A stretch of DNA of 7,269 nucleotides from a bacterium. GTDB taxonomy: Bacteria; Spirochaetota; UBA4802; UBA5550. The translations under genes and the position numbers were made by a program. This document shows, in pieces, positions 1 through 5,364 of the stretch. The stretch covers positions 1-7,269 of the forward strand of contig JAAENB010000193.1 of NCBI GenBank assembly GCA_024224995.1, read 5' to 3'. A model generated the notes under the pieces. It had not been told where the DNA came from, did no database searches, and worked only from the letters and a program-made list of their open reading frames with translations. The first letter of the stretch is position 1; each line of letters starts with the position of its first letter.

Positions 1-1230
1 CACAACAATAGCATCATCAACAAGCATACCAAGAACAATAATGAGCCCAAACATTGACATAAGGTTAATGGTAACCCCTGCCTGTCCCATCCAGATAAAG
101 GTCAGACAAAACGCGAGAGGAATACCCAGGGCCGTAACCACTGATATCCTCCATCCCAGGGTAATATAGAGTGAAAGAAAGACCAGGATAAGACCAACAA
201 TGGCGTTATTCACCAATACATTGAGCCTTCGTTTAACAAAATAGGACAGATCATTGGAAAGTGCGATTTTACACTTTCCTTCGTATTGTTTCTCAAAATC
301 GGCTACAACTTGATTGATATCATCAACCAATTCAATGATATCGGCACGCTCTTTTTTCATAACTGTAAGAGTAACCGATTTTCGCCCGTTCACGTTGTTG
401 GTTTCGGTTTCTTCATCAAAAGAGTCTTTCACAACAGCAATGTCTCTGATCCTGACCCAGTTTCCCTGGTCATTGGCCTTAACGAGAACATTTCGTATAT
501 CAGGAGCGTTTTCAACCTCTCCAATAGTACGGATCATCACATCTTCTTTGCTGGTTTTAACCAGGCCGCCGGGAAAATTCAAATTCTTTTGAGAGAGGGA
601 ATTGATTACTTCATTAAGGCCGATATAATATTGATCAAGACGGTTGGGATTTACTTCAACAATCATTTCCCTGTCACGGTACCCCTTTCGGTCGATCCGG
701 GCTGTACCGGAAAGGTCTCTTAATTTGTCTTCAAGCATCTTTGAATACCAGCGAAGCTCTCTTTCTTCTTCATCATTGTTCGCTCCGCCAACACGGGAAA
801 CAGAAGCTTCAATTACCGGGATAAGAGATGTACTGAGCTCAGTTACTACAGGGTCTTCCGCGTCATCGGGCAGGTCGGAAACCATATCAACAGCGTCTTT
901 AACATCATTAACGATTTTTGACATATCATCAAGGTCGGGATCAAGCTTAACCGCCACAATTGACATGGATTCAATGGAGCTTGAATAGATCTCTTCAACA
1001 CCGTCTACTTCACGAAGCTGGTCCTCTATTGCAATGGATATATGTTTTTCAATATCCGCAGGGCTTGCGCCGGGATACAAAGTCTGTGCCAGAACCCAGT
1101 TATATTCAACCCTGGGAAAGGCTTCCCTGTTTGCATTGATTAAAAATATGGCCCCCGCGATGAGGATACCTACGGATAAAACATTTACGATTAGTGATCT
1201 TTCAGCAAAGAATGCTACTAACTTTTTCAT
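1..1230 (-). CDS. RND-family efflux transporter permease (AcrB/HAE-type), N-terminal 410 residues, partial at window edge
   Basis: This is the inner-membrane pump subunit of a resistance-nodulation-division exporter, a proton-driven antiporter that normally works with a periplasmic adaptor and an outer-membrane channel. Reading the minus strand from the ATG at 1230 gives an open frame of 410 codons to the window edge. A first membrane helix lies at about residues 12-31 and is followed by a roughly 300-residue periplasmic region with the usual YPGASP and ELSTSLIPV-type porter segments. Membrane helices 2-4 lie at about 337-357, 364-384 and 391-410. The adjacent aspartates D405-D406 in GMLVDDAIVV sit where AcrB has its proton-relay pair D407/D408, so the part present looks functional. 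The start is supported by AAAGGA about 12 nt upstream and a good promoter. No adaptor gene lies upstream, so it would have to be downstream, outside the window, or elsewhere. The substrate cannot be told. About 600 further residues are expected beyond the edge. Confidence 0.94.
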   Translation of the reverse strand, partial: MKKLVAFFAERSLIVNVLSVGILIAGAIFLINANREAFPRVEYNWVLAQTLYPGASPADIEKHISIAIEDQLREVDGVEEIYSSSIESMSIVAVKLDPDLDDMSKIVNDVKDAVDMVSDLPDDAEDPVVTELSTSLIPVIEASVSRVGGANNDEEERELRWYSKMLEDKLRDLSGTARIDRKGYRDREMIVEVNPNRLDQYYIGLNEVINSLSQKNLNFPGGLVKTSKEDVMIRTIGEVENAPDIRNVLVKANDQGNWVRIRDIAVVKDSFDEETETNNVNGRKSVTLTVMKKERADIIELVDDINQVVADFEKQYEGKCKIALSNDLSYFVKRRLNVLVNNAIVGLILVFLSLYITLGWRISVVTALGIPLAFCLTFIWMGQAGVTINLMSMFGLIIVLGMLVDDAIVV

Positions 1231-1273
1231 AACCTTTGATATTCCTTTATCATCAAAATAAATAAAAAAGTAC

Positions 1274-1301
1274 TTTATAGGTAAAGCTGCGGGAAAGTCA
1301 A
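1274..1301 (-). promoter_or_regulatory. sigma70-type promoter of the RND gene
   Basis: On the minus strand, TTGACT (1301-1296) and TATAAA (1279-1274) are separated by 16 bp, each box matching the consensus at 5 of 6 positions. Transcription would start near 1267 and leave a leader of about 37 nt before the ATG at 1230. The RND gene therefore seems to be the first gene of its transcript. Confidence 0.6.
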
Positions 1302-1335
1302 GAATAATTTCACTATGCCCATGTTAAGCAGTTTC

Positions 1336-1507
1336 GGGAGCAGTTTAATCTTTTAGGATTTTTAACGTTGTCAGGAAATTAGTCCCTGCTTTCCGGAACA
1401 GGAGCCACGATGGCGACGCCCAGGCGCAAAACAGGACGTTTTTTCGACTGGGTGGAGGAAAGCAGGGACTAATTTCCGAGCGCACCCTAAAAGATTAAAC
1501 TGCTCCC
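1336..1507. mobile_element. 172-bp nested inverted-repeat element, MITE-like or REP-like
   Basis: Two perfect inverted-repeat pairs are nested. The outer arms are 22 bp (1336-1357 and 1486-1507, beginning GGGAGCAG and ending CTGCTCCC). The inner arms are 21 bp (1374-1394 and 1457-1477, containing AGTCCCTGCTTTCC and its complement). The central loop is 62 nt (1395-1456). The spacers between arms differ (16 nt left, 8 nt right), so this is not one simple hairpin. The element is directly flanked by AGCAGTTTC (1327-1335) and AGCGGTTTC (1508-1516), a 9-bp direct repeat with one mismatch that could be a target-site duplication. It carries no transposase, so any movement would need one supplied in trans. 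Its loop is more GC-rich than the flanks. The structure is certain; calling it mobile is inference. Confidence 0.6.
1410..1472 (+). CDS. possible 20-residue ORF inside the palindromic element
   Basis: An ATG at 1410 opens a 20-codon frame ending in TAA at 1470-1472. A good Shine-Dalgarno sequence, AGGAG (1400-1404), lies 5 nt upstream. The peptide would be basic at its N-terminus (MATPRRKTGRFF) and acidic at its C-terminus (VEESRD). It begins in the 62-nt loop and its last codons run into the right inner arm, so translation would have to open the stem. It could equally be a chance frame in a repeat. It resembles no peptide I recognise. Confidence 0.2.
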   Translation: MATPRRKTGRFFDWVEESRD

Positions 1508-1568
1508 AGCGGTTTCTCATCATTATCCGGCTCTGCCGGAAAAAAAATCCCTTGAGATGGTAAATTAA

Positions 1569-1653
1569 TTGACTAAAAATTAATGTAATATATTGTATGC
1601 AAATAAGGCCAATATTCCCGTATTGAATTTTGGCCTTTTAAATTGCCTATAAT
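1569..1653 (+). promoter_or_regulatory. candidate promoter region of the tandem-receiver gene
   Basis: Two alternatives are visible. The first is TTGACT (1569-1574), 16 bp, TATTGT (1591-1596), which would put the hairpin at 1605-1637 at the very 5' end of the mRNA. The second is a perfect TATAAT at 1648-1653 with a weak TTGAAT (1623-1628) 19 bp upstream; in that case the hairpin overlaps the -35 region and could act as an operator. The sequence alone does not decide between them. Confidence 0.35.
1605..1637 (+). repeat. 13-bp imperfect inverted repeat, leader hairpin or operator
   Basis: AAGGCCAATATTC (1605-1617) pairs with GAATTTTGGCCTT (1625-1637) with one mismatch around a 7-nt loop, and four Ts at 1636-1639 begin within the end of the right arm. 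It lies 45 bp before the tandem-receiver ATG with no plus-strand gene before it, so it is not an ordinary end-of-gene terminator. A 5' stem-loop, a weak attenuator or a dyad operator are all possible. Confidence 0.45.
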
Positions 1654-1682
1654 GAGACATAATACCAGAGATAACCATAAAA

Positions 1683-2672
1683 ATGAAAACAGTTCTACTA
1701 ATAACCTGCCAGAACAGCCGATATAAAGACGCTTTGATCAAGGCAGACCAGATTGTAATCCCCTACAACCAGCCGGTTACGAAGGATGAATTTGAGAAAA
1801 TAAAAAAAAGCCGCTCCTGGGACTACGCGATCGTGGAACCCGATCTTGAGAACATTGCCGCAACAAGAATGCTCCTGTCTACCATTAGCCGGAACGGCAG
1901 GGTTATTTGTATAGTTAACGACTTAACCGATGCCCTGAAGAAAATACTTCTTGAAAACGGCATATCGGACGTGATCCAGGCTGATGATATTAAACGGCTC
2001 CTTGCGTATATTAAAGTATTTAATAAAGAAGCCGCAACAAACGCGGGAAAAATACTGATTCTTGACGATAATCCAACCACAAAGAAAATTTTAAAAAGTA
2101 TCATTACCCGGTTCAATTATAAACCCGTTTTTGCTGCTTCAACAGATGCCCTTTTTAAAAACCTGGGTCAGGCGAATCTCCAATTGATCCTTATGAATCT
2201 TGGCTTAAAAAATCTTGATCTGAATGATCTCATAAGAAAGTCCTATTCACAAACGGATCTTAAAAGGATCCCGGTAATAGCCTTTAGAGACATGAGTACG
2301 GGCCTTTTTGTCCATGAGCTCATCTCGGGACTGAACAAATTAACAAAATTCATCCTCTCTCCTGATGAGTTATACAGCTTTTTGATTGATATTCTATTCA
2401 GAAAAGAGATTATTCCTGTAGTGGGAACCATCAATAAGTCGGTAAATTACGAAGGGCTGTCATTTTTCTCAAAAGAGACCCTTAGCCAGATCTATCATAC
2501 AAATGAGAACAGTATCTTCACCTATGACAATCTCCTGCATGAAGATAATATAGAAGGAATGCTGCACTTAATGACCCTTTTTAAAAAAACAGTTATTAAG
2601 GCAGACGGTTTTAAATGGCTGCGAAAAAAAATTCAGTCCCCTGAGACTAAAACCTGCGGAGTTTATGGCTAA
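1683..2672 (+). CDS. tandem degenerate receiver-domain protein (pseudo-response regulator)
   Basis: This 329-residue soluble protein has two CheY-like folds and no recognisable output domain. In the first (about 1-117), the segment DYAIVEPDL aligns with the usual DLILLD strand, placing E52 at the phospho-acceptor position, and strand 1 (TVLLITCQN) lacks the acidic pair. The second (about 122-240) starts KILILDDNP and keeps the acidic pair D128-D129, but its LQLILMN segment puts N172 at the acceptor. The lysine normally before proline in KP is serine (ILSPDEL), and the Thr/Ser switch after PVIAF is missing. Phosphorylation is therefore unlikely at either site; a protein-interaction role is inferred. 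Residues 242-329 are unrecognised. The Shine-Dalgarno is weak (AGAG about 13 nt upstream of the ATG). The 3' end overlaps the convergent cytochrome gene by 26 bp. The receiver assignment is fairly secure for the second domain and less so for the first. Confidence 0.8.
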   Translation: MKTVLLITCQNSRYKDALIKADQIVIPYNQPVTKDEFEKIKKSRSWDYAIVEPDLENIAATRMLLSTISRNGRVICIVNDLTDALKKILLENGISDVIQADDIKRLLAYIKVFNKEAATNAGKILILDDNPTTKKILKSIITRFNYKPVFAASTDALFKNLGQANLQLILMNLGLKNLDLNDLIRKSYSQTDLKRIPVIAFRDMSTGLFVHELISGLNKLTKFILSPDELYSFLIDILFRKEIIPVVGTINKSVNYEGLSFFSKETLSQIYHTNENSIFTYDNLLHEDNIEGMLHLMTLFKKTVIKADGFKWLRKKIQSPETKTCGVYG

Positions 2673-3270
2673 AGCGTAAATCTCCTTTTTCCATTTTGTC
2701 GATAACCTGGATCGTTATTTTTTGCTTCATTATTTCCTTTGATGTCTCAGGAAAACAAAGCCGTTTTTTATTATGGCAATGGAGGCATAGCTTTTCCCTG
2801 TTTTTAAGATTATCTTCATATTCCAGTACAGGATACATTCCAAATTTTTTTGCTCTTTTATACCCGTTCTTTCTACTCAAAAAATTGACATGGTTCGCAG
2901 TTTCATAATAACCGGCTCCCGCGCCGTGGCAGGCTTCACATCCCACTCCTTCTTCATTTAATGAAGCGACCTTTCCACGGCCCGTGGTATGGCATTTTAA
3001 ACACTTCCTGCTTTCTGCCGGATTTGCGACTCCCACTTTCTCACCAATTGCCTTTGCTTTTTCTTTTTTAAGTGTTTTCACTGCTTTGAAATGAGGCGAA
3101 GCGGCCCAAATAGCCCGCTGGTTTCCAATAGACTCTTCGGAATGGCATTTACTACAGGCTTTAGCGCCCACATAGGAATATCGTTTTCTGGAATGGACTG
3201 AATAACTTGTAATAATGACGAAAAAAACCAGGAGTACAAAAGTTAACAGGTTAATAGTTCGTGGCTTCAT
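2647..3270 (-). CDS. exported tetraheme cytochrome c (cytochrome c554-like family)
   Basis: This 207-residue electron-carrier protein acts outside the cytoplasmic membrane. A basic start (MKPR) and a hydrophobic stretch at about 7-22 form a signal peptide or membrane anchor; no clear cleavage site or lipobox is visible. Four CXXCH heme-binding motifs follow: C39-H43, C90-H94, C111-H115 and C162-H166. Further histidines such as H60 (in AASPHF), H127 and H201 could be distal heme ligands. The YVGAKACSKCH opening with a following WAASPHFKA is typical of the cytochrome c554/multiheme family of anaerobic proteobacteria. The redox partner is unknown, and no reductase or quinone dehydrogenase gene lies next to it, so it seems to be monocistronic. 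The ATG at 3270 has GGAAGG about 5 nt upstream. Its last codons overlap the end of the convergent tandem-receiver gene, leaving no room for separate terminators. Confidence 0.9.
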   Translation of the reverse strand: MKPRTINLLTFVLLVFFVIITSYSVHSRKRYSYVGAKACSKCHSEESIGNQRAIWAASPHFKAVKTLKKEKAKAIGEKVGVANPAESRKCLKCHTTGRGKVASLNEEGVGCEACHGAGAGYYETANHVNFLSRKNGYKRAKKFGMYPVLEYEDNLKNREKLCLHCHNKKRLCFPETSKEIMKQKITIQVIDKMEKGDLRFSHKLRRF

Positions 3271-3324
3271 TTGACCTTCCGGGCAATAAATTTTATATTT
3301 ATCTACACAGCTGCATCATTATAT

Positions 3325-3354
3325 AATATAATACCGGATTATTATGAGAGTCAA
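3325..3354 (-). promoter_or_regulatory. promoter of the tetraheme cytochrome gene
   Basis: On the minus strand, TTGACT (3354-3349) is followed after 18 bp by TATATT (3330-3325). A perfect TATAAT lies a little further on (3323-3318) but at a 25-bp distance, too far from that -35. The leader before the ATG at 3270 would be about 50 nt. Confidence 0.45.
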
Positions 3355-3366
3355 GAAATTTTGGGC

Positions 3367-3395
3367 TTGACAATAAAAATTAATATAGATAGAAT
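3367..3395 (+). promoter_or_regulatory. strong sigma70-type promoter for the MshEN-like and thioesterase genes
   Basis: A perfect TTGACA (3367-3372) is separated by exactly 17 bp from TAGAAT (3390-3395, 5 of 6). The predicted start near 3402 gives a leader of about 95 nt that contains the hairpin at 3415-3436. This is the best promoter in the window. Confidence 0.65.
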
Positions 3396-3414
3396 AGAAA
3401 AGAATTAAGGTCAT

Positions 3415-3436
3415 AGGAGCGGGAGTTCTCGCTCCT
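3415..3436 (+). repeat. GC-rich leader stem-loop upstream of the MshEN-like gene
   Basis: AGGAGCGGG (3415-3423) pairs with CTCGCTCCT (3428-3436) through 9 bp including one G-U pair, with loop AGTT. A five-T run (3443-3447) follows 6 nt after the stem. The spacing is poor for an intrinsic terminator, so partial attenuation or mRNA stabilisation is more likely. Confidence 0.4.
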
Positions 3437-3498
3437 GTCCTGTTTTTGCTGACTATTTTTGACATGTTGTCGACTATTGGGGAGGATCAACAAGTTCG

Positions 3499-3816
3499 AT
3501 GGGGGAACAAAAAAACAAAGAAAACATTAAAGTGGGTAAATTTCTTGTTGAAAACGGCATAATTACCGATGCTCAACTGAATGATGCCCTTGATTTGCAG
3601 AAACACAACCCTGAGCGACTACTTGGCCAGGTACTGGTAACCCAGGGAGTTCTGTCGAAAGAAGACCTTATCATGGCTCTCGAAATGTATCTTATGGTAA
3701 CTAACTCACTTCCCGAACATGTCTCGGAGCATATTGATGAATGGCTTGACCAGGAAGAGGTTGATATGCTCCAGTCTCGGTTAGTAGAAAAAAACGGCAA
3801 TAATAAAAGTAGTTGA
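3499..3816 (+). CDS. stand-alone GspE/MshE N-terminal (MshEN-like) domain protein
   Basis: This 105-residue cytoplasmic protein resembles the N-terminal domain of type II secretion/type IV pilus ATPases (GspE, PilB, MshE) with no ATPase attached. In MshE this domain binds cyclic-di-GMP through two 24-residue repeats of the form RLGxxLLxxGLLxxxxLxxxLxxQ. Here the first repeat is residues 11-34 (KVGKFLVENGII...L27...L31...Q34) and the second 41-64 (LLGQVLVTQGVL...L57...L61...Y64). The glycine and aliphatic positions are kept, but the leading arginines are K11 and L41 (R40 is adjacent), the last Gln is Y64, and the linker is 6 rather than 5 residues. Ligand binding is therefore uncertain. The acidic tail (about 75-105) is unrecognised. 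GGAGG (3481-3485) is 13 nt from the ATG, rather far, but no closer in-frame start exists. The thioesterase gene follows after 32 bp, suggesting co-transcription. Confidence 0.75.
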   Translation: MGEQKNKENIKVGKFLVENGIITDAQLNDALDLQKHNPERLLGQVLVTQGVLSKEDLIMALEMYLMVTNSLPEHVSEHIDEWLDQEEVDMLQSRLVEKNGNNKSS

Positions 3817-3848
3817 CATAATATTATTTATATAAAAAAAATGCATAT

Positions 3849-4265
3849 ATGATTGAATTTGAAGATAAAATATGTTTTGGTTGCGGCCAGGAAAACAAAC
3901 ATGGCTTAAAGCTAGAATTAAAATTTGACGATGACACTAAAACAGCTTATGGTGAGTATACTGCTCATGAGTTCCTTGAAGGACCTCCTAACATTATACA
4001 TGGCGGAATAATCGCAGCTCTACTGGATGAAACTATGATCACGGTTAATAAATACCTTGAATTTATAGCGTTAACCAGTGAACTAACCATCAGGTATCTC
4101 CAGCCTGCTTTTATTAATGAGAACCTCTATATCAGGGGTTGGTACGTTAAAAAAAGTAAAATGATTATTGAAAACAGGGCTGAGATTGAAAACGAGATGG
4201 GTAAAATAGTTGCGCGAGCAAAGGGCAAGTATATTGAAGTAGAAGAAATCCCGCAGCCTGAGTAG
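3849..4265 (+). CDS. PaaI-family hotdog-fold acyl-CoA thioesterase
   Basis: This 138-residue cytoplasmic protein is predicted to hydrolyse an acyl- or aryl-CoA thioester; the substrate cannot be told. It opens with CFGCG (residues 9-13), the cysteine pair often seen at the N-terminus of PaaI-like proteins. The hotdog helix contains NIIHGGIIAALLDETM: H51-G52-G53 and D60 match the HGG...D active-site pattern of the PaaI family. Strand segments TIRYLQPAF (80-88) and KIVARAKGKYI (119-129) complete the single domain, which has the usual family length. An in-frame stop at 3819-3821 precedes the ATG at 3849. No Shine-Dalgarno is visible before the ATG, only an A-rich stretch (A8 at 3834-3841), unlike its neighbours. 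It lies 32 bp after the MshEN-like gene and probably shares its promoter. No CoA-ligase or degradation genes are nearby. Confidence 0.87.
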   Translation: MIEFEDKICFGCGQENKHGLKLELKFDDDTKTAYGEYTAHEFLEGPPNIIHGGIIAALLDETMITVNKYLEFIALTSELTIRYLQPAFINENLYIRGWYVKKSKMIIENRAEIENEMGKIVARAKGKYIEVEEIPQPE

Positions 4266-4335
4266 GAAAATGTTGCCTGCTCTTGAATAAGTCCAATTAT
4301 TATAACAAGTAATTAAGACATTTTGAAAGATTATT

Positions 4336-4419
4336 GCCGAAGTGGTGGAATTGGTAGACGCAGCGGATTCAAAATCCGCCGGGGGCAACTCTGTGAGGGT
4401 TCAAGTCCCTCCTTCGGCA
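4336..4419 (+). tRNA. tRNA-Leu, anticodon CAA
   Basis: The acceptor arms GCCGAAG (4336-4342) and CTTCGGC (4412-4418) pair perfectly, with discriminator A at 4419. The D-arm region reads GTGGAATTGGTAGACGC. The anticodon stem GCGGA/TCCGC encloses the loop TTCAAAA, giving anticodon CAA, which reads UUG. A long variable arm (GGGGGCAACTCTGTG region) marks it as a class II tRNA, and the T arm is AGGGTTCAAGTCCCT. The gene does not encode CCA (the next bases are CTT), so CCA would be added after transcription. I see no clear promoter for it; it could be read from the upstream thioesterase transcript. Confidence 0.96.
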
Positions 4420-4431
4420 CTTAAAATAAAG

Positions 4432-4459
4432 AAAAAAGGCGCACCATACGGTACGCCTT
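4432..4459 (-). terminator. Rho-independent terminator of the minus-strand zinc-ribbon/hypothetical pair
   Basis: Read on the minus strand, AAGGCGTACC pairs with GGTGCGCCTT around a GTAT loop, fully paired if the one T-G wobble is counted, and ends in a run of six Ts (4437-4432). Read on the plus strand, the same stem has a C-A mismatch and only a weak T tract, so it is a poorer terminator for the tRNA, which ends 16 nt before it. It lies about 130 nt past the stop of the minus-strand gene. Confidence 0.65.
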
Positions 4460-4511
4460 CATCTTTTATTTCAATAAAGAAACAGGACTTTTTCTTGGCG
4501 GGATTTTTGGT

Positions 4512-4531
4512 GCGAGGTTATACAACCTCGC
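4512..4531. repeat. perfect 8-bp stem-loop in the 3' untranslated region
   Basis: GCGAGGTT (4512-4519) and AACCTCGC (4524-4531) are perfect complements around the loop ATAC, the same loop bases as the terminator hairpin 70 bp away. There is no T tract on either strand, so it is not an intrinsic terminator. It may help shape the 3' end of the minus-strand transcript. Confidence 0.5.
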
Positions 4532-4587
4532 TGCTGTGGGTTTCTTCTGAGTGTGTTTTGGCTGGTAGCCCTGTTTCTTTTCATGCA

Positions 4588-4962
4588 TTATGTTAGGTCA
4601 TAGATCGGCTCTTGTGGTGAATCGAATTCTACGACTTCGCCTCCAAACACTTCAATGATACTACTGACGGCTGTATTAAAGGCTTCACGATTTTTACGAA
4701 AGTGAGATGCCGGTTCTTCCCGTCTTCGTGTTCTTCGGTTAAGCTGGTTTGCTTCTGATTTTTTTCTTTCGGTCTGGTTTCCGTATTGCTTTCCGTAATC
4801 TTGTTCAAGGTCGAACAATCCGGCCTGTTTTCCTTCATAAAAACGCGTATCTCTTTTTTCAATTCCGGTAGTTTCATAAAAAAATATGTTCTTTTGATTT
4901 GTGTCACTGTTATTTCCCCCGGCTGTACTCTTTTTCATTGACATTCTATTACATTCTTTCAT
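4588..4962 (-). CDS. hypothetical charged protein
   Basis: I do not recognise this 124-residue protein. It has no signal peptide or membrane segment. The middle (about 36-92) is very rich in charged and polar residues (for example QTERKKSEANQLNRRTRRRE at 63-82) and is probably disordered or a nucleic-acid- or protein-binding linker. The C-terminal part (about 96-124, AVSSIIEVFGGEVVEFDSP...) looks more folded. The ATG at 4962 has AAGGCGG about 8-14 nt upstream. In-frame ATGs at residues 7 and 9 are alternatives. The gene follows the zinc-ribbon gene after 39 bp on the same strand and probably shares its transcript, ending at the terminator at 4432-4459. A second open frame (4907-4629, GTG start) overlaps most of it on the same strand; I judge it less likely, but the choice is not certain. 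Confidence 0.5.
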   Translation of the reverse strand: MKECNRMSMKKSTAGGNNSDTNQKNIFFYETTGIEKRDTRFYEGKQAGLFDLEQDYGKQYGNQTERKKSEANQLNRRTRRREEPASHFRKNREAFNTAVSSIIEVFGGEVVEFDSPQEPIYDLT

Positions 4963-5001
4963 AAATAATTCCGCCTTAATAAAAAAGTTTTAAGTTTGAT
5001 G

Positions 5002-5160
5002 CTATAGTGAACATTGAGAAAAACCGCAAAATCGACAATAGAAGCAGCCCGAATCGGGAATCAATGTATTGCCGCATTCCGGACATTGCCCTTGACTGTG
5101 AGCGCCTGTAGTATTTTTGGTTTTATATTCATTGAAAATTTCTCTAAATTTATGGTTCAT
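5002..5160 (-). CDS. zinc-ribbon microprotein resembling the C-terminal ribbon of class II ribonucleotide reductase
   Basis: This 52-residue protein has a polar N-terminus (1-24) followed by C26-P-E-C29-G...G38-C39-F-Y-C42-R-F-C45-G-F-S-Q-C50. The CPECG...GCxxCxxCGxSxC arrangement is typical of the zinc ribbon that ends many B12-dependent ribonucleotide reductases and of a few other ribbon proteins. Here it stands alone with no reductase in view. Likely zinc ligands are C26, C29, C42 and C45; C39 and C50 are extra. The frame stays open upstream to a GTG at 5223, but the ATG at 5160 has AGGGG about 6 nt upstream and is preferred. It is the first gene of a minus-strand pair and is divergent from the ClpX-like gene, 222 bp away. 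It could be a detached domain, an adaptor or a nucleic-acid-binding protein; the function is not known. Confidence 0.65.
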   Translation of the reverse strand: MNHKFREIFNEYKTKNTTGAHSQGQCPECGNTLIPDSGCFYCRFCGFSQCSL

Positions 5161-5190
5161 ACCAGGCCCCTTTGTCTCAAATACGTTTGT

Positions 5191-5219
5191 ATGGTACAAA
5201 AGCGTGTAGTATTTTGCAA
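5191..5219 (-). promoter_or_regulatory. possible promoter of the zinc-ribbon gene
   Basis: On the minus strand, TTGCAA (5219-5214) lies 17 bp from TACCAT (5196-5191). Each box matches the consensus at only 4 of 6 positions, but the spacing is ideal and the predicted start is about 25 nt before the ATG at 5160. Confidence 0.3.
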
Positions 5220-5331
5220 GCACTTTTTTATTTTTTTTAAAAAAAAATTGTAATTTATTTGAATTGAGTATGTATATTTATAATAGTGACATCTTTTATG
5301 GGAACATGAAATTTGTATTGTGCCGGTTATA

Positions 5332-5364
5332 TTGAATATCCGAGCAAATTAATTTATATATAAT
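5332..5364 (+). promoter_or_regulatory. possible promoter of the ClpX-like gene
   Basis: TTGAAT (5332-5337) is followed after 17 bp by TATATA (5355-5360), with an overlapping TATAAT at 5359-5364. This would give a very short leader before the Shine-Dalgarno AGAGG at 5371-5375. Another perfect TATAAT lies at 5279-5284 but has no good -35 box. The region is so AT-rich that chance matches are expected. Confidence 0.3.

Larger units (their letters stand above)
1231..1682. other. 452-bp divergent intergenic region
   Basis: This is the gap between the divergent RND gene and the tandem-receiver gene. It holds the RND promoter (1274-1301), the nested inverted-repeat element (1336-1507), a candidate plus-strand promoter near 1569-1596, a leader hairpin (1605-1637) and a consensus TATAAT (1648-1653). 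Apart from the doubtful 20-codon frame at 1410-1472, I see no gene here. Confidence 0.8.

Noticed and set aside
286..1261. Several plus-strand open frames of 75-145 codons
   Set aside because: They lie antisense to the RND gene, whose minus-strand reading shows clear family motifs through the whole stretch.
1631..1646. Sigma54-like promoter (TGG...TTGC) before the tandem-receiver gene
   Set aside because: The distance between GG and GC is 11 bp instead of the required 10.
1428..3446. AAAACAGGAC shared between the palindromic element (1428-1437) and the complement of 3437-3446
   Set aside because: Only 10 bp are shared and the surrounding sequence does not match, so it is probably chance.
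3813..3836. TTGACA and TATAAA as a promoter for the thioesterase gene
   Set aside because: The spacing is only 12 bp, too short for sigma70, and the TTGACA spans the stop codon of the gene before.
4342..4596. 84-codon plus-strand frame starting MVELVDAADSKSAGG
   Set aside because: This is the well-known false translation of a tRNA-Leu gene; the frame starts within the tRNA at 4336-4419.
4629..4907. 92-codon minus-strand frame starting with GTG
   Set aside because: It overlaps the longer 4588-4962 frame, which has an ATG, a fair ribosome site and a more protein-like C-terminus; kept only as a doubt in that entry.
5161..5223. 21-residue N-terminal extension of the zinc-ribbon protein from a GTG
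   Set aside because: The ATG at 5160 has a much better Shine-Dalgarno, and the extension would cover the candidate promoter.
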